Below are positions 55,894 through 64,000 of a stretch of 64,000 nucleotides of DNA, piece by piece. The DNA comes from Phycisphaerales bacterium (lineage in GTDB: Bacteria; Planctomycetota; Phycisphaerae; Phycisphaerales; SM1A02). Position 1 is the stretch's first letter, and every line of letters starts with the position of its first letter. Position numbers and translations under genes: made by a program. The notes beneath the pieces were generated by a model that saw only the letters and a list, made by a program, of their open reading frames with translations, did not search any database and was not told where the DNA came from. The DNA lies in the NCBI GenBank assembly GCA_029268515.1, contig JAQWNP010000010.1, forward strand, positions 282,330 to 346,329, written 5' to 3'.

Positions 55894-57183
55894 ATGATGT
55901 ATTTGATTCAATATTTTCTTTTATTCTTTGTTGCCAGTGCCAGTGCCAGTGTTGATGTATCGCCCCCTGCTCGTGAGGGAGCGTTTGCGCCAGGTCTCTT
56001 TAGAGATGACGCTGGGGTTGTGCTTGTATGGGCCGAGCCTGGGCATACAACTCAAGAGGTCAACGTAGGAAGCAGTAGTGAGATTTGGGCAATCCGAGGT
56101 GCTCGATTTGAAAACAATGTCTGGAGTGAGCCATTTACGGTCAAACAGGCAACCCGCGAATCTCTGTTTTTGAATTGGGCTGATGTCCCTGCCGTGGCTC
56201 GCAATAAAGAGAAACAAATTATTGTGACCTGGTTACCGATGGTTGGACAGGGCACGTATGCCTATCACATATTTGCTGCATCTTCGAAAGACGATGGAAA
56301 GACATGGCAGCTCTTGGGCCCAATTCATGATGATCATTCTCTCACAGAGCATGGCTTTGTTTCGCTGGTGGCTCAGTCCAATGATCGAGTTCGTGGTTTC
56401 TGGCTCGATGGTCGAGAGATGGCTCATAGCAAAGCCACAGACCATGCAGGCGAGCATGATCATGGCGCCGGTGATATGACTTTACGCACGGCGCTTCTTC
56501 CAGAAGAAGGGCAGGGCTCCTCAGAATCCATCTTGCTAGATGAACGGGTTTGTGAATGTTGTGGGACTGATGCGGTATCAACGCCGGCAGGATCAGTCGT
56601 GGTCTACCGCGATCGAAGCCAAGGGGAAATTCGTGATATTTGTTTCGTGTACCAAGACGAGAAAACCCAAAGTGGTTGGAGCCAACCGGCGCCAGTGCAT
56701 GTTGATGGTTGGGAGATAGCTGCATGCCCAGTCAATGGACCTGCCATCGACGCTGCCGCTGATGATCTGGTGGTCGCTTGGTACAGCGGTGCTGAGCATC
56801 GCCCCGGTGTCCATATATCGTTTGGCACGACCTCATCTTTTAAAGAGCCAATTTCGGTTGATACAGGCTCACTCGGTCGCGTCGATGTGGTCATGCTCGA
56901 TGGTGGAGACGAGGCGATCGTCAGTAGCATTGTGCAGGTCATAGGTAGCGGGCAATTGCAGCTGCATCGTGTTGGAGTAGACGGTGCTGTCGGAAAACCG
57001 TATCACGTGGCCCAAGTTGATGGTGGGCGGCCCAGTGGCTTTCCGAAGATTTGTCGCCTTGGCGACAAGGAGCTGTTTGTTGTTTGGACCAAACCAGCCA
57101 AGAAAAAAGGCGGCCCCTTGGGTTTAGGAGCCGCCCGCATTCCGCTGGCTGATATACCTCCAGTCAGCAGCGGTCAGTCATAG
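55894..57183 (+). CDS. Sialidase-like (BNR/Asp-box) exported protein
   Basis: 429 residues. Short signal peptide with a three-fold AS repeat (ASASASVD). Beta-propeller features: ASSKDDGKTWQLLGPIH (Asp-box), FWLDGREM, CECCGTDAVSTP, VVYRDRSQGEIRDICFVY, GWEIAACPVNGPAIDA. The CECC/CPVNGP pattern marks a sialidase-like family without proven catalytic residues, often found next to TlpA or Sco genes. Probably cotranscribed with the ankyrin gene. Convergent with the next gene, 6 nt apart. Confidence 0.85.
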   Translation: MMYLIQYFLLFFVASASASVDVSPPAREGAFAPGLFRDDAGVVLVWAEPGHTTQEVNVGSSSEIWAIRGARFENNVWSEPFTVKQATRESLFLNWADVPAVARNKEKQIIVTWLPMVGQGTYAYHIFAASSKDDGKTWQLLGPIHDDHSLTEHGFVSLVAQSNDRVRGFWLDGREMAHSKATDHAGEHDHGAGDMTLRTALLPEEGQGSSESILLDERVCECCGTDAVSTPAGSVVVYRDRSQGEIRDICFVYQDEKTQSGWSQPAPVHVDGWEIAACPVNGPAIDAAADDLVVAWYSGAEHRPGVHISFGTTSSFKEPISVDTGSLGRVDVVMLDGGDEAIVSSIVQVIGSGQLQLHRVGVDGAVGKPYHVAQVDGGRPSGFPKICRLGDKELFVVWTKPAKKKGGPLGLGAARIPLADIPPVSSGQS

Positions 57184-57189
57184 AAACCT

Positions 57190-58851
57190 CTACGAACCTG
57201 CCTGTGAAATTGGACGCTGCGTCGGTCCCTTCGGACACACATGTTCACAAGGGCCATACACGTCGTCTTCATCGCCAACCGGACTTTGAATGATCGGTGT
57301 TTGTTGGAAGGGGCCTTCGGAGCGTCGCCCTTCGGTAGGCTCAGTGTTTGTGCAGCTCACTTCATCGCATGAATCAAATAGATCTTGTGGGACGCCATTC
57401 ATGGCAAAGCAGTGCGCCTTACGAACCATCATGCACTGACCATTGGGCAGACAACAAGGCGCATTGACATAAAAGTAATTGCAGTAGAGCGGATCATTCT
57501 CGCTTGGATCGGTAATAGCGCAGTCAAGGGCTGCCAGAATAGCGCAGACATCACGAGTGGCGCTGCATCGCACATTCGGGGTGCCAGGAATCACTTCGCA
57601 AGGATCGCCAGATTGGCAGGGGAATTGACCATCTTCTGATCCGACTTTATTTCCATTGATCTGTTCATTGATCGGTCCATTGAAAACGCCGCTGACGAAC
57701 GAATCGACACTTGGTATCAGTGGAAAGATGGTCGTGCCAGCAAAGGTGCCATTAATACGAAGCTCTTTGCCAGTTGGATCCAATTGAATGGGCAGTGCGA
57801 TAGCGACATTGTGTAATGGTCCGACGCCAAAGCTGACACCATCAAAAGTGATGTCGATTGCGACGACAGCAGCCATATAGCCTTGGCCAGCTTGGTTGAT
57901 CGTGACCTGATTGCCCTCGCTGGGTTGGAGTGTGATGGCGGTTGATAAGCCGGCGATCGGGCTGCTGAGTGTGATATGAAGTTTGGTTAACGTGGCGGTT
58001 TGCACATCGATCAGATCTTTGAAGTTGGCCACTTCAATCACACCGCTGATGTCAAAGTCGAAGGCGCCGAAAGCCTCGCTTGCAGTGAGCCAGCTTGTAG
58101 GTTCAATCACATAACCTGTCACAGTCTCAATCCACAGCTGCTTAATCTGCGCTGTTTGGGTGCGGTCTTGGCTCTGCTCGAAGCTATTGCCCAGCTGGTT
58201 CAATGGGATCGATGCGTCGTTGACAAGAGCAAGAGGGATCGACTTGATGTAGGAGGCGGTCGCAGTGGTATGAAGGTCAACTTGACCTTGGGGGTCCATG
58301 ATCAAAATGGGATTCATTGGTACCTGCGGCACGCCAGCAGGGAGTTCGAGTGGAAACACCTCGGGGAGAATCTCCTCAGGTAGATGGCGATCGATCAGCA
58401 ATGGTCCAAGTAAGGGGAAAAAGTCTTTCCAGAGCTGATCAAAGAGGCCCGTGATGCGCCGCCATTCTTCGTGCTCACAGAGGCAGGTGGTGCATTCAAG
58501 CAAGCCAATGACCGCTTGTTGAAATGCGACCAACTGATCACAGGGACTCGTGCCTTCACTGTCACCAGACACCTCAAATCGCTCTCGAAATGCTTCGTCA
58601 CAGCAGTTGTTCTGTAATGTCCAGAATCGTAGCGCCACCATTTGCACGCTGGTGCAGAGCCCTTGGCTTCCCTTCTTGCACTGACAACCACTTGTCAGTG
58701 ACAGCACTGCGGCAAAGACGGTCAGCACCAACCACCAGATCACCATTGATCTGGTGGTACGTCGGGTACGGGATCTGGCAAGAGCATTTTGCCTGATCCC
58801 ATCAATAGCCTGTGAGCCACCAGCGCATTGTTTCTTGAAATGGACGTCCAT
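57190..58851 (-). CDS. Lipoprotein-like exported protein with C-terminal Cys-rich 'CCLPNGQC' module
   Basis: 553 residues from ATG 58851 (AAAGGA 6 nt upstream); an earlier TTG at 58908 would add 19 residues. Membrane segment VIWWLVLTVFAAVLSLTSGC with the lipobox Cys near 56. The middle is a beta-rich domain I do not recognise. Near the end CCLPNGQCMMVRKAHCFAMN and SCDEVSC form a Cys-rich module frequently repeated in Phycisphaerae proteins (CC-PDG-C...C...C pattern). Role unknown. Confidence 0.78.
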   Translation of the reverse strand: MDVHFKKQCAGGSQAIDGIRQNALARSRTRRTTRSMVIWWLVLTVFAAVLSLTSGCQCKKGSQGLCTSVQMVALRFWTLQNNCCDEAFRERFEVSGDSEGTSPCDQLVAFQQAVIGLLECTTCLCEHEEWRRITGLFDQLWKDFFPLLGPLLIDRHLPEEILPEVFPLELPAGVPQVPMNPILIMDPQGQVDLHTTATASYIKSIPLALVNDASIPLNQLGNSFEQSQDRTQTAQIKQLWIETVTGYVIEPTSWLTASEAFGAFDFDISGVIEVANFKDLIDVQTATLTKLHITLSSPIAGLSTAITLQPSEGNQVTINQAGQGYMAAVVAIDITFDGVSFGVGPLHNVAIALPIQLDPTGKELRINGTFAGTTIFPLIPSVDSFVSGVFNGPINEQINGNKVGSEDGQFPCQSGDPCEVIPGTPNVRCSATRDVCAILAALDCAITDPSENDPLYCNYFYVNAPCCLPNGQCMMVRKAHCFAMNGVPQDLFDSCDEVSCTNTEPTEGRRSEGPFQQTPIIQSPVGDEDDVYGPCEHVCPKGPTQRPISQAGS

Positions 58852-59071
58852 GGTGATTCCTTTCAACCATTGTTGTGGCACCCAAACCGGCAAGGCGGTG
58901 TCGGTCAACCGTGAGACGATGTCTCTTGCAGCTAATCTAGGGCGGTTGTGTTTGTTGGTTGAAAGTCTGATGTAGAAAAAGCGTATTGCTCATTCACACC
59001 AGGCGGCGTTCTGGCTGGTTCGCGGCGCAAAGGCAACCAAGGGGGCAGTTCGCAAGAATGAGCGCATAGAA

Positions 59072-59116
59072 ACACCGCCGGTTGCAAGTGATGAACATTT
59101 GCAGGTCCGGCGGTGT
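59072..59116 (-). terminator. Hairpin after the Cys-rich membrane protein gene
   Basis: ACACCGCCGG (59072-59081) pairs with CCGGCGGTGT (59107-59116) in a 10-bp stem, with inner arms TGCAA/TTGCA. It lies 33 nt downstream of the minus-strand stop at 59149. The T tract is weak, so it may be bidirectional or only a 3' end stabiliser. Confidence 0.7.
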
Positions 59117-59148
59117 GTGGGGGGATCAAATGAGAAAGAATATGTTTG

Positions 59149-60582
59149 CTAGTAGTCGATTACCCCGTAGCAAGCTTCTATCGCGTCAATTGTACCGGCA
59201 CTTAATACCGCCACTATCGTTAGTCTGCAATCGCTTGCGCAGGGGCCCATACAGGCGTAAGCTTTACAAGCGAAAAGAATCCCAGTGCAAATGAGCGCAC
59301 ATGCGACGCCGCCCCACCAGGTCCATACGAGCGCCAGGCAAAGACCATAGCAAACGCGAGCAGCAACGCCACACGCGAGACACGCAAGCTTGCAGGCGGC
59401 TCTACATAACGCGTATGCAACAAGAGCCATAAGAATGCTCCAACCAAAACCTCCGACTGCTGCCCAAACACATTCAATGAACGCCTCCCAGGCTCCATCA
59501 TCTTCTGATGATCTGAATTCTCCGCCGCTTTCAGAGCCCTTTGAGCCCTCCCAGATTATGAAGTTACCGAGACCATTTTCATTTACATTTACAAGAGGCG
59601 AATCACTATCAAAATGAATAGTGCGGCCATTTGTGTCGACGCTGTTTTGTCCGGTGATTGCTGCATTGAACAGTGGCATATAGAGAGCATCGCCAGGCTT
59701 GACAAGCTTGCCACCATGAGGCTCCAACACATCATTGAAGATCTCAGTCATATCGATGTTCATCATCGCTTGACGGAAGTCACCGCATCCATCACTTCCA
59801 GCAAGGGTCTCATCGAGTGCTTGCACGAAGAGTTGATACTGAAGTGGACTCAGTTGGTTAGGCGTTGATAAGAGGTCTGGGAGTAGCGGAGTAAATTGGC
59901 CTGGCCTTTTTTTACTCAAGACGGGTTTTGGCCCTCCTCCCAGAGCATCGATAAGTGTTAAGTCATTAACAATCTCCGTCATTTGGTAATGGAAGTCTAA
60001 TGAAGCGTCCCCAGGCGAACCGTCTGTAGATAAGCCAGCTAATGTATAGTAGTTGTTGATCATGCTGAAACAGTTGATATAGGCGCCTGTTTCTTCATTG
60101 TGAATGGTAACCAAAGCGACAAACATCTCACCCCACCAACTTGGATGATCGGGGATTGGTTCACGTTCACCGACTTCCTCTAAGTAGTGAACGACAAATC
60201 TTGTATCGACACGTGCTTCAGGTTCGGTCATATCCTCAACTGCAGTACCTAATGGAATGTGATGTGAGGGTCCGTAGTAGGTTCCACAGGAGTTGATTTC
60301 CTCCTGAGGGAAGTACCATGGGTGAGCATGCTCGTCTGCAACAGGACCAAAGAGATGGGTGTGAATTTTCTTGTTAAAGGCAGTGAACTCTTCTACCTCT
60401 GAGTCATCTTCTTCCATCAGACTCAGTGCGCTCGCTGACATTGATGACATTATTGTTGTTGTCCCAGGCAATGAAGCCTCCGCACTGGGCAAAAACCAAT
60501 CTTGCTCAGGCATGACGAGGTTCATGGTCAACATTGCTAACAGAGCAATGTTTCCTTTTTTGACGATTGAATGTGTTTGCAT
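59149..60582 (-). CDS. Exported protein with a 14-Cys hydrophobic C-terminal domain
   Basis: 477 residues. Signal peptide KGNIALLAMLTMNLVMP. Residues 40-365 are an acidic, soluble domain of unknown fold. The last 110 residues are almost entirely hydrophobic and carry 14 Cys in closely spaced sets (ALCRAACKLACLACG, VCYGLC, CALICTGILFACKAYACMGPCASDC). The pattern suggests several disulfides or a metal-rich membrane hairpin; it recalls some Cys-rich bacteriocin domains but I cannot assign it. AAAGGGG lies 9 nt before ATG 60582. Probable single transcription unit with the hairpin at 59072. Confidence 0.75.
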   Translation of the reverse strand: MQTHSIVKKGNIALLAMLTMNLVMPEQDWFLPSAEASLPGTTTIMSSMSASALSLMEEDDSEVEEFTAFNKKIHTHLFGPVADEHAHPWYFPQEEINSCGTYYGPSHHIPLGTAVEDMTEPEARVDTRFVVHYLEEVGEREPIPDHPSWWGEMFVALVTIHNEETGAYINCFSMINNYYTLAGLSTDGSPGDASLDFHYQMTEIVNDLTLIDALGGGPKPVLSKKRPGQFTPLLPDLLSTPNQLSPLQYQLFVQALDETLAGSDGCGDFRQAMMNIDMTEIFNDVLEPHGGKLVKPGDALYMPLFNAAITGQNSVDTNGRTIHFDSDSPLVNVNENGLGNFIIWEGSKGSESGGEFRSSEDDGAWEAFIECVWAAVGGFGWSILMALVAYALCRAACKLACLACGVAARVCYGLCLALVWTWWGGVACALICTGILFACKAYACMGPCASDCRLTIVAVLSAGTIDAIEACYGVIDY

Positions 60583-61467
60583 TGCAATATCCCCTTTCTT
60601 CGAGGTGGTTGATTTTTCTCAAAAAGAGATATGTCAATCGCTGCTTGACATTGCGCGTAATTCCAGAGATTTCATGAAGTTGGCGTTTGTGGGAGATGCT
60701 GCTCAGGTGGGTTGCCTTGATCGCTCGCATCTGAAAAGGGCGGTGGCTTGATTCCGAGGGCTGATATGAACCAGGCAAAAAAAAGCCCGGCGGGCCCAGA
60801 GCCGAAGCTCCGGGACCCACCGGTATGGGGGGGGCATATAAATGGCAGGATCGATACGCAGAGGTATCGTTCCTTGTTCAAAATGGGCCATCACACCTGA
60901 GCACCTGGCTAGGCAATGGCTCAATAACCATTAGATTTGAATCGTATTGCTGGTTCCTGGGGGCTGGGGAGGAGTGTGGTATTCACCCTCCGGACTCTTC
61001 TGTGACTCGATCCTTGTGGAGCCCCCCTCAGCTAAATCCTAAACCAATCTTCGGCCAAGGCAAATCGAATCAGCCAGTCAAAATAGAGATGTTCTTCTGC
61101 ATGCTCTTAGGACTTGGAGAATGAGCCAGAAAACATCGATCAATGAAGCGCGCAGAGCGATCGAACTCCCATTTTTGGTGCTCTATGGAGGTTTTTGAAG
61201 TTGCGATCCTCAAACAGGGGCAATCTGTTGATTTGTGAGGGAGGTGGGCTGTTCGATGCTTTTTTTGGCAAGTAGAGTGATTGTTTGGTTGGTCTTCTAG
61301 GAACTCAGTCATCTTTAGGTCATAAGCGACAGTATGAAGACGCCTGTTTGAGGACGTGATTAATCGCCGAAGAAGATTCTTCGAGCCACAGGGGACCAGA
61401 ATGGCACTCGCTTCCTTCACGGATTGAGCTGAGGGCGTCACCTCAAAACAGGACCCACTCTATGTTT
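60583..61467. other. 885-base gene-free region
   Basis: No reading frame here has coding character (short frames on both strands are uneven in composition and have no conserved motif). It holds a strong terminator on the minus strand (60777-60823), the leader of the Cys-rich protein gene (60583-60776) and about 640 bases beyond, down to the pseudouridine synthase stop. A non-coding RNA ending at the terminator is possible. Confidence 0.5.
60777..60823 (-). terminator. Strong terminator with UUCG tetraloop, minus strand
   Basis: Read on the minus strand: CCGG, GGG, CC stems close over GAGC-TTCG-GCTC, the extra-stable C(UUCG)G tetraloop, with about 14 pairs and three small interruptions, followed by eight T (60784-60777). 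It sits 195 nt upstream of the minus-strand gene at 60582, not downstream of any gene, so it ends either a long 3' leader of the pseudouridine synthase transcript, a separate small RNA, or an attenuated leader. Confidence 0.88.
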
Positions 61468-62163
61468 CTAGAAGGGGGAAGGGCTATTGAATTGCAGCCA
61501 GGAATTGGTTTTGGGTTCTGAAAAAGCCAAGTGGCTCGCATGGAGCAGTAGTCGCGGCGCAAGCTTTGAATTGCCGTACAGGGAGTCCCCCAGAATGGGG
61601 CAACCGAGGCCACCTAATTCTCGAGGCGTTGCAGCATGGACGCGTAGTTGGTGAGAACGCCCCGTAATGGGTTGGAACTCAACGAGCGTATTATTCTCAT
61701 TACGCTGAAGCACGCGATAGCGGGTTTGGGCTGGACGACCTTCTTCATAGCAAACCTTTTGGCGTGGGCGTTTGGGCCAGTCCACAATCAATGGTAAATC
61801 AATCTCCCCACCTTCCTCAGCGATCACTCCCTCGACACGAGCAAGATAGGTTTTTTCAACTTTCCGATCTTGGAACTGCGTCGCGAAGTGCCGATGAGCC
61901 AGCGGATTCAATGCCGCAATGATGAGTCCGCTGGTGTCTTGATCGAGACGATGTGGTGAAATAGGGCCGGTGGACTTTGGAAAAGCCTGCTTCACTCGGT
62001 ACTGAATCGAGTCGATCTTTTCTGGGCCGCGTCCAGGTACAGACAGAAGGCCAGACACCTTCTCGAGAACAGCATATCCAGGCCCAATGTGATGAATACA
62101 TAACAAAGGTCCTTCCCGTACTGTCGGCGGGGAAAAATCCAAGCTGTTATGGCCTTCAGTCAC
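61468..62163 (-). CDS. RluA-family RNA pseudouridine synthase
   Basis: 231 residues. Catalytic motif HRLDQDTSGLIIAAL with the Asp nucleophile, LEKVSGLLSVPG in the N-terminus, KTYLARVEG, and the end motif TGRSHQLRVH followed by GDSLYG. No S4 domain, so it belongs to the smaller RluA/TruC-like group that isomerises uridine in 23S rRNA or tRNA. ATG start 62163. Divergent from the SYLF gene. Confidence 0.92.
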   Translation of the reverse strand: MTEGHNSLDFSPPTVREGPLLCIHHIGPGYAVLEKVSGLLSVPGRGPEKIDSIQYRVKQAFPKSTGPISPHRLDQDTSGLIIAALNPLAHRHFATQFQDRKVEKTYLARVEGVIAEEGGEIDLPLIVDWPKRPRQKVCYEEGRPAQTRYRVLQRNENNTLVEFQPITGRSHQLRVHAATPRELGGLGCPILGDSLYGNSKLAPRLLLHASHLAFSEPKTNSWLQFNSPSPF

Positions 62164-62250
62164 TGTTTGATACTACCTTTTATGAACTCGATATGCTAAA
62201 CAAGGCAGCGTAGGTGGATGATCAATCTAAAAGGCATAAGGGGAATCTCG

Positions 62251-62808
62251 ATGCGACTTGTTTGTCAAATAGCAGTGCTGTTTTCATTGGCTTTGGTACT
62301 TGGATGTGAGACAACCCCAAAAAATGAAAAAGAGAAAGAAGCACTCGATTCTAGTGTGACGGCCACCATTAAGGAGATGAGCGACAAAGACCCACGGGTT
62401 GCTCAGTTCATGGGGACAGCCTATGGCTATGTCTGTTTTCCGACAGTGTCTTACGGTGGGTTAATCGCTGCTGCGGGATCTGGTCAGGGTGAGGTGTACG
62501 TTCAAGGCAACTTGGTTGGGTATGCAAGAATATTTCAGGCGTCTGTTGGCGGAAATGTCGGTGGACGCTGGTATTCAGAGATGATCTTCTTTAAGAATGA
62601 ACAAGCCTTTCAAGATTTTAAGGACGGCAATATTAAATTTCAGGCACATACTGCAGCGGTCGCTGTGACAGCTGGCGGTGGAACGCAAGTTGACTACCAA
62701 AAAGGTGTTGCTGTCTTCACGCATGACAAGTTTGGCTTGTCGGCACAAGCATCTATTGGTGGTCAAGAGTTCAAGTTTGAACCCGCCAAGGCAATGCCTG
62801 ATGCTTAA
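62251..62808 (+). CDS. SYLF-domain (YSC84-like) lipoprotein
   Basis: 185 residues from ATG 62251, preceded by AAGGGG 8 nt upstream. Lipobox VLGC at Cys19. The body matches the SYLF/DUF500 fold: AYGYVCFPTVSYGGLIAAAGSGQGEVYVQG, YARIFQASVGGNVGG, FFKNEQAFQDFKDG, VAVFTHDKFGLSAQASIGGQEF. SYLF proteins bind phospholipids; bacterial versions are exported lipoproteins of unclear role. Confidence 0.9.
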   Translation: MRLVCQIAVLFSLALVLGCETTPKNEKEKEALDSSVTATIKEMSDKDPRVAQFMGTAYGYVCFPTVSYGGLIAAAGSGQGEVYVQGNLVGYARIFQASVGGNVGGRWYSEMIFFKNEQAFQDFKDGNIKFQAHTAAVAVTAGGGTQVDYQKGVAVFTHDKFGLSAQASIGGQEFKFEPAKAMPDA

Positions 62809-62954
62809 AGCAGTTTCATGTCACAATCATGTACTCGAGATGAACGACATTCGCGCCGAAGCTCTTAGTGATTTTATGACCCCGAGTCTGCACAGCGACT
62901 TAATGAAATGAGCAAAGGGCATTAAGCTGATGGATGGAGTGTCCCTTTTAGGGA

Positions 62955-63593
62955 TTAGTTTGGATTGAGTAAAACGCCATGCTGTTTTAGGCCTCGGCGA
63001 ATTTGTTCACAGGTTGGCTTTTTGGGATCAATTTGTACGGCCTCCCAGCCAGCAACATGAGCAGCAACAATATTGTTGCGATCATCATCGAAAAAAAGGA
63101 TGTCATTGGCACGTCGACCTAGTTTTCGTTGCATTGTTTCGTAGATAGAAGGTTGAGGCTTCGCCAGACCTAAGAGATGCGATGCTTCACATCGATCAAG
63201 TAAAGAGACGTTGGGATAGTTGATAAGTAAGTTCCAATGCGCGTCATTCGTATTTGATAAGCAGCACGTCTCATAGCCTGCCTCCTTTATTTCTTGTATC
63301 AGCTCAGTGGTGCCTTGATAGGGGCCTCGAAGCCAAGCGGCATGTGCTAGCTCAATTTCCGATGGGCGGTATGCTCCCTCAAGGAGAAGGCTCAAACGAT
63401 CGTAATACTCTATTGAGGAGAGTTGGCCTGTTTGGTGTTCATTGATAAGTTGTGCGTGTGCCGTATGGAACTCGTTGGTGATCGCAATGTCACGCGCTGG
63501 CAGGCCTGCATAGGCAATCGCTTCTTCAATAGATGCACTCAGTCTTACGAGCACACCGCCGAGATCAAAACAGATAAGAGGTGAGTGAGCCAT
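62955..63593 (-). CDS. HAD-superfamily hydrolase (YihX-like)
   Basis: 212 residues. Motif I CFDLGGVLVRL (8-18), where many HADs have DxDGT; the DLGGVLV form is typical of YihX and epoxide-hydrolase-type members. Motif II LSNTNDAHW, Lys in LAKPQPSIYE, and motif IV ILFFDDDRNNIVAAHVAGW. A helical cap lies between I and II. Substrate unknown, possibly a sugar phosphate. Confidence 0.88.
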   Translation of the reverse strand: MAHSPLICFDLGGVLVRLSASIEEAIAYAGLPARDIAITNEFHTAHAQLINEHQTGQLSSIEYYDRLSLLLEGAYRPSEIELAHAAWLRGPYQGTTELIQEIKEAGYETCCLSNTNDAHWNLLINYPNVSLLDRCEASHLLGLAKPQPSIYETMQRKLGRRANDILFFDDDRNNIVAAHVAGWEAVQIDPKKPTCEQIRRGLKQHGVLLNPN

Positions 63594-64000
63594 TGTCTTG
63601 TTTCTTCAGTTGGCCATCGATGGCAACAGTTAAGGAAAATAGGTTGGTGGCGGCAGCCATGGGCTGGCTTTGATCGCCTCGGTGTACTGAAATCTAGGTC
63701 GGCCCTCTTTCCTAGCAGAGTCCATCAGTAAAAGAGGTTCAACAGATTGCTTTATGGTAGCTTCAGTGGCCTGCTATGCTGAAATAAAGCAAGTGGCATG
63801 TATCGGCTGATGATCTACAGCCACCGAGAGCCGGGGTCGATTATTATTCCAAGTTAGCAGAGGTCTTTCGCAGATAAAACGAGCACGGGCCGGTGTGCTA
63901 AAAAGGCATAGGCAGAGAAGGCGAGCATTGGACTTAGATCGATCGAAGACAATTTTAGTGAGTCACCCTCGAAGTGGGCTTAATTGGCTGAGATATTGCA
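63594..64000. other. Terminal 407 bases, no supported gene
   Basis: No convincing frame reaches the window end. A small imperfect hairpin (GTGGC at 63792 pairing with GCCAC near 63823) is visible; nothing else. The next gene probably begins beyond 64000. Confidence 0.4.

Noticed and set aside
61070-61441. 123-residue open frame on the minus strand in the gene-free region
   Set aside because: No ribosome site, composition unlike neighbouring genes, no recognisable motif.
63792-63823. Imperfect hairpin near the window end as a terminator
   Set aside because: Short, bulged stem with no T tract and no gene end close by.

Overview
The window looks like a chromosomal segment of a planctomycete of the Phycisphaerae type, probably marine. 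The markers are four proteins ending in PEP-CTERM sorting signals (VPAP/IPAP, hydrophobic helix, RRRR), two sulfatases, a DUF1587/1592/1588-type planctomycete cytochrome next to a DUF1552 protein, an ECF sigma factor beside a Ser/Thr kinase with TPRs, a Cys-rich 'CCLPNGQC' module, and a Gram-negative envelope (OprB-type porin, RND pump, MCE protein, lipoproteins). murA and murD are both present, so peptidoglycan synthesis is expected. I see no phage, insertion sequence, CRISPR array, tRNA or rRNA gene.

Layout. 1-8049: a tightly coupled plus-strand operon NHL propeller / large VWA protein / MoxR ATPase / DUF58 protein / BatA-like VWA protein, with overlapping stop-start codons at three junctions. 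8078-11016: a TPR protein fused to a YggX-like domain, dihydroorotate dehydrogenase and MurD. 11132-15689: two DUF4190-like membrane proteins, an MlaF-type ATPase, an MCE (MlaD-type) protein and a TrmH-family methyltransferase; no MlaE permease is present. 15676-17091: murA. 17400-23995: fibro-slime protein, plant-type ferredoxin-NADP reductase, two nearly identical PEP-CTERM paralogues flanking a phosphoglycolate phosphatase and a membrane-anchored HTH protein, and a DUF7009-like small protein. 23992-27914: trehalose module (OtsA, and an OtsB-GH15 fusion). 28008-34986: thioredoxin/coiled-coil protein, PEP-CTERM protein, kinase-TPR, ECF sigma, another PEP-CTERM protein and a small membrane protein. 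35003-38251: two beta-helix (Pmp-like) secreted proteins. 38400-44200: membrane fusion protein, RND pump and OprB-like porin in one operon. 44393-53210: small membrane/lipoproteins, two sulfatases, cytochrome/DUF1552 pair and a cupin. 53359-60582: ankyrin protein, sialidase-like protein and two Cys-rich exported proteins. 60583-61467 is a long gene-free stretch with a strong UUCG-loop terminator. 61468-63593: RluA-type pseudouridine synthase, SYLF lipoprotein and HAD hydrolase.

How genes work together. The MoxR/DUF58/VWA set resembles the Bat/MoxR chaperone systems that mature or assemble envelope proteins. The sulfatase, cytochrome and DUF1552 genes form one translationally coupled unit of the kind planctomycetes carry in large numbers for sulfated polysaccharide use. 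The trehalose genes couple synthesis of trehalose-6-phosphate with its dephosphorylation and probable hydrolysis. The ECF/kinase pair sits between PEP-CTERM genes and may regulate surface proteins, but that is inference.

Most notable to me: two genes (TrmH family, otsA) whose conserved N-termini extend beyond any ATG/GTG/TTG, suggesting non-canonical starts or assembly errors; the TPR-YggX and OtsB-GH15 fusions; an MCE cluster lacking its permease; a RND pump paired with a porin in place of TolC; a 14-cysteine membrane domain; and the UUCG terminator in the gene-free stretch. All functional calls come from reading motifs by eye; no database search was run.
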